The translations under genes and the position numbers were made by a program. Source: Biomphalaria glabrata (Eukaryota; Mollusca; Gastropoda; Planorbidae). Taken from it: a stretch of 64,000 nt of DNA. Below the pieces are notes generated by a model that saw only the letters and a program-made list of their open reading frames with translations, made no database searches and was not told where the DNA came from. Positions 57,508 to 64,000 of the stretch are shown piece by piece (position 1 is the stretch's first letter; every line of letters begins with the position of its first letter). The stretch is taken from positions 61,003,309 through 61,067,308 of the forward strand of contig NC_074711.1 of NCBI RefSeq assembly GCF_947242115.1, read 5' to 3'.

Positions 57508-60500
57508 TTAATCTATAGTTCTCATGTCTTCTAAAGACGCACCCGGTGGCATGGACTCCAAGAAATAGGTTTGCATATCACCTTTCCCTTTCACTTGAAC
57601 TACTCCTCTGAAAGACAAACCATATCTTCTGCTAGCTAATAGCTTATAGATTTCTCCTGTCACCTAGAAATATGACAAAAAATCAATTAAAAATTATTTT
57701 ATATAATACCAATAATGAAAATGGTTATGGATAAATAGGTTTTTATGGTGGTGCAGTGGAGTTAGTGATTTTAAGTTACAACTATCTGGATGTTCATTTG
57801 GATGTGTTAAGGCTGTTCCTTATTACTCATACCTCATAATCTCTTGCTAGCGCTTGGTACCAAAATTAAAACAATATTAAAATATTTTTTTGCTTTCTAG
57901 CAGCGCAGAAGTCATTGATGTTTTTCGGTCAAAACTAATTTTTCTTAGTTCAGATGTATGTTTCTAAGTCAAAATTCTGATTTAACATCAAACAGTAGCA
58001 TGAAATGTAATAAAATTTAAAAAAATTAATTCATTGTAAAAAGTAGGAAGGGAGGGGGGGAGGCATGTAACATTTTGCTTATTTTTAAATGCCTACTTAT
58101 CTCAGAGTCATTATAATTTCACAGAAACATTTTGAAAATTAAATTAAAAAACTTTTAAATTGAAATTAAATGTTTAAAACACTGCACAATTTACTAAAAT
58201 CTTTTTTAAAAATCTAAACTATGGTTTCACACATTTTTTTAGCACAGTTATGTTCTGAAAAAAGAAAGTAGTTATATAATGAAATTCTATCGATCTTTTT
58301 AAATTAACTACTTTATCAGTGTGATAAAGAAACATATATTGATTACTAAAGAAGTAAAATCTACAAATTAAATAAAATATTCCTAAATATCATCAATCTT
58401 AAAGGTTAATGATTAACATTAAACATGATTTGTCACACAAAACTTTACATGGGTAATTTACTAGCATTTTATGAGGTACCTCAGTGCTAGAATTTATTTT
58501 AAGAACTTCAGTGCAGCCAATGTTTACCTAATATATTATGTACACCAGTGCAGTCCATACTTAAATTAGTTTGACACATCAGTGATGTTAACACTTACTT
58601 GTATTTTGTTTGGCACACCAGTGCTGTCCATCCTGCTGGCCACATTGACAGTGTTACCCCAAATGTCATAATGTGGTTTTTTCACACCTATCACCCCTGC
58701 CACAACAGGACCTATGTTGATACCTTCAGGTTTAACAAAACAAAAAAGTGTTTCTTTGATTGAACTTCAAACAAATGTTTCATTGTACCAAAAAAAAAAG
58801 AAGAAAGAAGAAAAAAAAAGAAAAAAGCTGCTACTTAAAACAAAATGTTTTTAAACATCGTGAATAAAAGGAATTATCAAATCGTAACAGTTAAACCACA
58901 TTTAAAATTCATATCATTTAAAAATAATCTAGATCTTGTTTTTTTTTTAATTCAATAATAACCAAGCGAAACAAGGTAAGCTCTAAGACATTATTACTCA
59001 AATCTTTACTTTGGTGATTCAAATGGGTTTATTTTTAGGAAGGTATATCAAAGTTAAACAAAAAGCTTTACTTACTTGCAACCCATTAAGTAGAACCACA
59101 CAACTATAGTTTAAAAGAACAACATCTATCTCACTGCTAAAAAACAATAAATAAATACTAACCTATCCTCATAACAAAGTTATTGAAAGAGTTTTCATTA
59201 ATGTATTGCATCTGATTCTGAAGAGCAAATGTATAGTCAGCTAGAGCTGTGATGTGCTGCATGTCTGCGAGATTTGTTTTACTGGTCAGTCCTGAGGCAC
59301 ACATGTATGTTGAGCCAACCGTCTTAATTTTCTCCACAGCGTAGAACCTTTTATGTGTTAATAACTGTGACAGAAACAGAGAAAGTTTGTAAAATGTTTT
59401 ACATGTTTCAGATGTTCCTTCAAATTTAAAGATAATTCATCCTAGTCCAAATCTAAGGGGGATGGCAGCCATCCAAAGGACAGTCCAGCGCATACCACAT
59501 GACCAGGCATCCATTGTATTTGAAATTTGCTACTTTAATATTATTTTAATGATTAAACTGGGCAACAAATGATAAATTTTTTGTCTGCAACTGCACAAAA
59601 CCTTGAGTTCTAAACCAAATTTGGGTTTGATGATACCAAATCAATTAGATTGATCATAACTTATACAACTGTAATTGAAATTAGTTTTTAATAATAGGAA
59701 AAAAAAGTAAATAAAAAAAATAATGTCAGATATCCTACAGAGTTGGGTGGAAGAAGGGGTATCCTAAAAAAATCCCTAAATCAAATTCCAGTCTTCACCA
59801 AGATTTGAACCCTTTACCACTCTGCCCCTTAAATAAATATTTGTTGCAGGATGTTTGGTAAAACATACAAAATTGAGTTTAAAATAAGATATTAAACAAA
59901 TTAAAGGTAACACAAATCTGTATGAAATTATAGAAAAATACCTAATAAAAAAACACATAACAAATTTTGTGTTTAAATATTATGTTTTTTTACATGTTCT
60001 TTTGTATTTTAAGTTTCCAGTATGACAGAATGATGAAATAAAATGTCAATAAAAATATTTATGATGTATACATGTCTTTGAAACCTCCAACTTTGAAACC
60101 TCCAACAACACATTTGAAGAGTTTGATGTAGTAAACTTACTTAATCACATACCAATAGTCATTTCATCATTCACTTAATCCATACTAAAACTTCAGTTGA
60201 CCACACCCCCTACAATATTTCCAGACACAAAAGGAAAGAATGTACAGTGTTTGCTTATTGTATCAAAACCCCTACAATATTTCCCCACACAAAATGAATG
60301 AATGTCCAGTGTTTGCTTACTGTATCAAAACCCATACACTATTTCCCCACACAAAATGAAAGAATGCACAGTGTTTGCTTACTGTATCAAAATCTGCAAT
60401 GATTTCATTGAGCAATCTCAAGCACTCGACTCCTTCATTGTTGGACTCTAGCTCTATGTAGAACTCAGAGAAGTTGACAATGGAAGCAAACATCACTCCC

Positions 60501-61223
60501 ACATTATTGATGTCTTCATAGTACAGATTCTAGAAGATGAGACAAGGCCCATTAAACTATATATTTCTATACACAACTTTAACCTCATATAAACCAATTC
60601 ACAATTTTTACGCATTCATTGTCATGGATTAAATAAGGATAAAAAACTTTATAAAGGTTTTGATAGTTATTAACATGCCCTTTTTTTTCTATAAGAGAAT
60701 TATTACATATAATTTGCTCAAATCTCAAACCCTGCACCCAAATGTGAGGAGCACTCTAGACAAACATTGTTTTTAAATATAAACAAAACATTGCATTTAC
60801 ATGAGTAATAATATTTTGTACATTTAATGTTGAGAACATGGAGGCCAATATGACGAAAGTGCAAACAGGGACATCCTCGTATAACTTGGTGCTACACTTT
60901 CATGGAGGACATCAGAACAGTGGACACCAGGTGGTAGGAGACTTCAGACATTGCCAGTGACATCTTTGTGGAGACAGCTTGCCGCCCAATGCGCCGAATG
61001 GCGCAGGAAGATCTACGTCTAAGTAAGTAAGTTAATGTTGAGAGGAATGGAAAGGTGCCAACTAAAAAACAAAATGACTTATAAAAAGAGAAAAAAGGGT
61101 TAAGCCTACTGTTTCATCCTTCATGCTAAGGAAATGTTTGGCAACATGTAGAGGTAAGATGTTAGACAACAGCTTCAAGTTGTATTCTCTTAAATTCTCT
61201 CCTTCTTCTTTTTCTTCTTGAGC
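57508..61223 (-). CDS. Adenylyl cyclase exons for the C2 catalytic domain
   Basis: Exons 61110-61223, 60383-60529, 59163-59364, 58599-58723 and 57508-57663 join in phase (0, 0, 1, 0) and run to the stop. Together they encode the whole C2 domain and a short 15-residue C-terminus ([13 protein letters not shown]). Confidence 0.95.
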
Positions 61224-63863
61224 CTAAAGCAAATAAAATTTTCATATTAAAAGTCGTAAAGCCTGCAAAAAATAAAATATCACTTCCCTTCCCAAAACAA
61301 AGCTTTAAATCATAACACTATAATAATGCAATGAAAAATAAAAATGTCAAGAGTGAAGAAATAGTGCATTTAGATCTTTTGTAGGAAAAGTCAAATCTCA
61401 AAATTCACAATGCATTACATGAAAAAAATACATAAAATTAAAGGATAAAAGTCAAGATGTGATTTTTTGCTCTTCAAAGCACAAATAGATAGCTTTAAAT
61501 AAAAACAAAAATATGGATTTTATTTTTTAGGATCTAATGAGCAGGGGTCATAAATTTAATAGACGTGACATTGAAGAAAAAAGAAACAATTTAAAATATG
61601 TGTATTACTTTTGTATGCAAATAAAAAAAAAAGAGAAGAAAAGGTTGAATGCAGAAACATGTTTTCTGAAATTATAAGCTCTGGTAACAGATCTTAGCTT
61701 ACAAAATGTTATCCACTACAGCTCTACAAGTCTTTAGGCTGTATTTCATTAAAGGTTAGTGCTGAACTAAAACTTATTGTGCTCATTAAAAGATTGTACA
61801 GTAACATTCAAGTCACTGTTCAGGAAAGAGGAGATAAACCTGTGTTTCAAGCATTAGGTGCTTATTAAATCTGTTGTGTTAATCACATGCTAAACACAAC
61901 AAATTGCAATCATTTGCAGACCTGGCAACAATCTAAGAGCATCCTAACAGGCAAACAAAAAGTTAGTGCTGGGAATTTTTTTTTCTAACCTAAAAACTAC
62001 TACTGGAACTTTTGTAATGGAACATTTCTTATTAATTAACATACATTATTATTTGTAGGGTTAATGCAATAATTAAAAAGACATTTTAATATTTTGTTTT
62101 CTTTTTAAATTACATTCTCTGAAAAAAAAAACAACTAAGAAAATATTTAGAAATAATGCTGTCATAAAAATAAAAAAATCTAAAATTGGTGCAATAAAAA
62201 TTTAAGAAGCAATTTATTATTCTTTAAATTATGCACAAATCAAAGCTTATTTCCTTTTGTTAGTTTAAATATGAGTTATAGTCAGTTCTACAATGACCAG
62301 GTTTTTGGCAAGAGCATTTGTAATAGCAATTATAGGCCTATCTCAGAAAGAGAGATGATTGTAGCTGGCATGGATCAAACTGAATAAGGAATAAATAACC
62401 TGATACTGATAAGTTCAATGACCTGTCAAGTAGAATGAGGCCTGTTTAAAGAGGAAATTAAATATACATAAAACAAAGAATAGTGATAATTTTTTTAAAC
62501 TTTAAATGTTAGACTAGTTAAGACAAATGAATTTCAATCTACAGAGTCTAAGAACTAAATTAATAAATCATGTTAATTCCCAATTATCAACATTTTTATT
62601 ATAGAAATCCAAATGATCAAATTTGCTTATTAAATTTTTAAATCTACACATGAAATTTAAGGAGTGCAAAGTAAATTTTTTACCCTTATTAGTACTGGTT
62701 TACCAGTTCTCTTTTCAAACCTCTTCAGTGAAGTATGTTCTTAATTAGCAACAATCATCAATAGACAAATACTTTGATAAACACTTTATTACAATCAAAC
62801 TCTATTTTAGAAAATTGCTTCAAAGTATTTTTATCAACTAGAACAAAAAAAAAAATTATTTTAGCTTAACTAATTATAAGTCTATGAATATTTGTTTTTA
62901 AGGACACTTCAAGAAAGAGCAGAAAAAAAAAAAAAAAAAAAAAAAAGTTCTTTCTTTTTAACATATTCTATTAATAGAGAAAAAAATACTTGTATTTCAT
63001 TGTTTTAATAATATTGTCTAAACATGTATTGCCAAGTCCTCCAACTTATATTTTGTTGGGCATTTGTGCCACAAAATTATACACACACTTGTACAACAGT
63101 TAACTGGCACTAGCCTAATATTTATAAATAACTGAATTGCCAATCATAACATATAATGCCAGTAGCAAAATAACAACTCCAACACAACAAATACCATTTT
63201 TACAATGCTAATTAGGTCTAAGCTTTCCAGTAAATGTTGTTTGTCGAAATATTTACTAAAACAACTTTTATTATGTTCTATAAAATATTGATTTCAAGTG
63301 ATCACCTGAATTTTCCATATAAAATCAAGCCTAGCTGTGGACTCTACTTGCTGTGCGTGCAGAAACAGTATGAGTGTGATCATAATGATGATGACTATGG
63401 CTTCCCAACGCAAAGGCACCCAAGGTCCATTACCCTCAGGATCTAAACTTTAGATAGAAAAAAAACATTGCAACTTCATTTATTGACATATATATTGTTG
63501 GTTCATTTAGATTATGGCTATGACTACTTGATGATGATTTGTATAATCTGAACACATTTAATCCATCTGACAGGATCTGACAGTATACTTGTAGACCTAA
63601 TGTTATTTGTAAGCACCAATAGATTGAGTCTGATTCATCTTGTTCTATTATTGTATGAAGATGTAGACTAAATGTATGTATATTTACCCATGATCAGTCA
63701 TAAGTAGGTAGTCTCTGTTGGTATACAGTCTGACATAGGCCACTTCCATCAAAATCATGTACACTCCACCTATCAGCAGAGACAGCAACAATTTGATTAG
63801 ACTAGATGCTTCTAAAAACACAGATGTACTCAGCATTGATATGACTACACCATACAGGAAATG
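57508..63863 (-). CDS. Transmembrane adenylyl cyclase, ADCY5/6-like, 3' part (continues beyond window)
   Basis: Makes cAMP from ATP at the membrane under G-protein control. Exons: 63688-63863, 63306-63442, 61110-61223, 60383-60529, 59163-59364, 58599-58723 and 57508-57663. In order: membrane helices of the second six-helix domain ([36 protein letters not shown]), the linker [19 protein letters not shown], the [12 protein letters not shown] helix, then C2 ([91 protein letters not shown]). The C2 residues that hold ATP (Lys of EKIKT, Asp of YDIW, Asn and Arg of NTVNVASR) are all present. Wording is closest to vertebrate ADCY5/6. The stop is TAA at 57508-57510. Confidence 0.95.
59770..59835 (-). 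repeat. tRNA-derived SINE fragment
   Basis: The minus strand reads GGGTTCAAATCTTGGTGAAG, then ACTGGAATTTGATTTAGGGA, as at the B box and junction of the SINE at 28870. Only this part remains, within an intron of the cyclase. Confidence 0.5.
60836..61031 (+). mobile_element. Short LINE 3' insertion, same family as 23231-25496
   Basis: Only ~196 bp of the LINE 3' end: CTTTCATGGAGGACATCAGA, CAGTGGACACCAGGTGG, GACAGCTTG, CCCAATGCGCCGAA and a final TAAGTAAG. A 12 bp duplication TTAATGTTGAGA flanks it (60824-60835, 61032-61043). It lies in a cyclase intron, antisense to the gene, 67 bp from exon 61110-61223. Confidence 0.88.
63306..63863 (-). CDS. Adenylyl cyclase exons for the second membrane domain
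   Basis: Exon 63688-63863 covers two hydrophobic helices and [13 protein letters not shown]. Exon 63306-63442 covers [10 protein letters not shown], the last helix and the cytoplasmic start [14 protein letters not shown]. The phases of these two exons do not meet (2 against 2), so a small exon between 63443 and 63687 or a different splice choice is likely. The extracellular loop before the last helix is the part in doubt. Confidence 0.8.
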
Positions 63864-64000
63864 CTGTATAGAAGAAACAAAAAATACATATCATTGAGTA
63901 TGACAAACCAGTTGTTTATATTTGGTTTAAAAACTTAGGAAAAAGAATTCAAAGGGGGATTAAACTCCTATCATAACATCCATCCATCCATCCCAGTGGC

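Overview
This is a 64 kb piece of animal nuclear DNA, AT-rich, with short exons, long introns and many transposable-element fragments. tRNA-derived SINEs, several decayed LINE tails, short LTR elements and AGATCT/TCTAGA-rich tracts suggest a mollusc, most likely a heterobranch or pulmonate gastropod. That species guess is an inference from repeat style. No bacterial genes, operons or CRISPR arrays are present.

Two host genes were read from the sequence, both on the minus strand. The first (14948-41715) is a villin/gelsolin-family actin-binding protein assembled here from 27 coding exons whose phases all agree. It gives 971 residues: a novel ~182-residue N-terminal extension, six gelsolin-like repeats and a C-terminal villin headpiece. 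The second (57508 to beyond 64000) is the 3' half of a transmembrane adenylyl cyclase, closest by motif to ADCY5/6, with the second membrane domain and the C2 catalytic domain. A possible two-exon small gene lies on the plus strand at 35818-36326, inside intron 1 of the villin-like gene.

Layout. 1-5700: a short LTR element (843-3686) and a LINE scrap. 5732-7062: a hAT-like element with an 8 bp target duplication. 7168-11927: a ~4.5 kb minisatellite of 51 bp units that contains a tandemly duplicated 31-unit block of 1581 bp. 12000-14940: intergenic or 3' flank. 14948-41715: the villin-like gene, with introns that hold a second short LTR element, a LINE with an inverted 5' part, two other LINE fragments, a MULE/FLYWCH scrap, an LTR fragment, SINEs and an inverted repeat pair. 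41716-57500: AT-rich intergenic DNA with LINE tails, a 97 bp tandem repeat and a C/G-rich tandem repeat. 57508-64000: the adenylyl cyclase, with a small LINE insertion in an intron.

The two host genes are unrelated in function: actin cross-linking or severing versus cAMP synthesis at the membrane. No joint system is implied. The most notable items are the extended villin-like protein with a GC-AG intron, the LINE that landed 18 bp from one of its splice donors, the higher-order minisatellite with open frames on both strands, and the pair of short LTR elements that share one gag head and one tRNA-Leu primer site.
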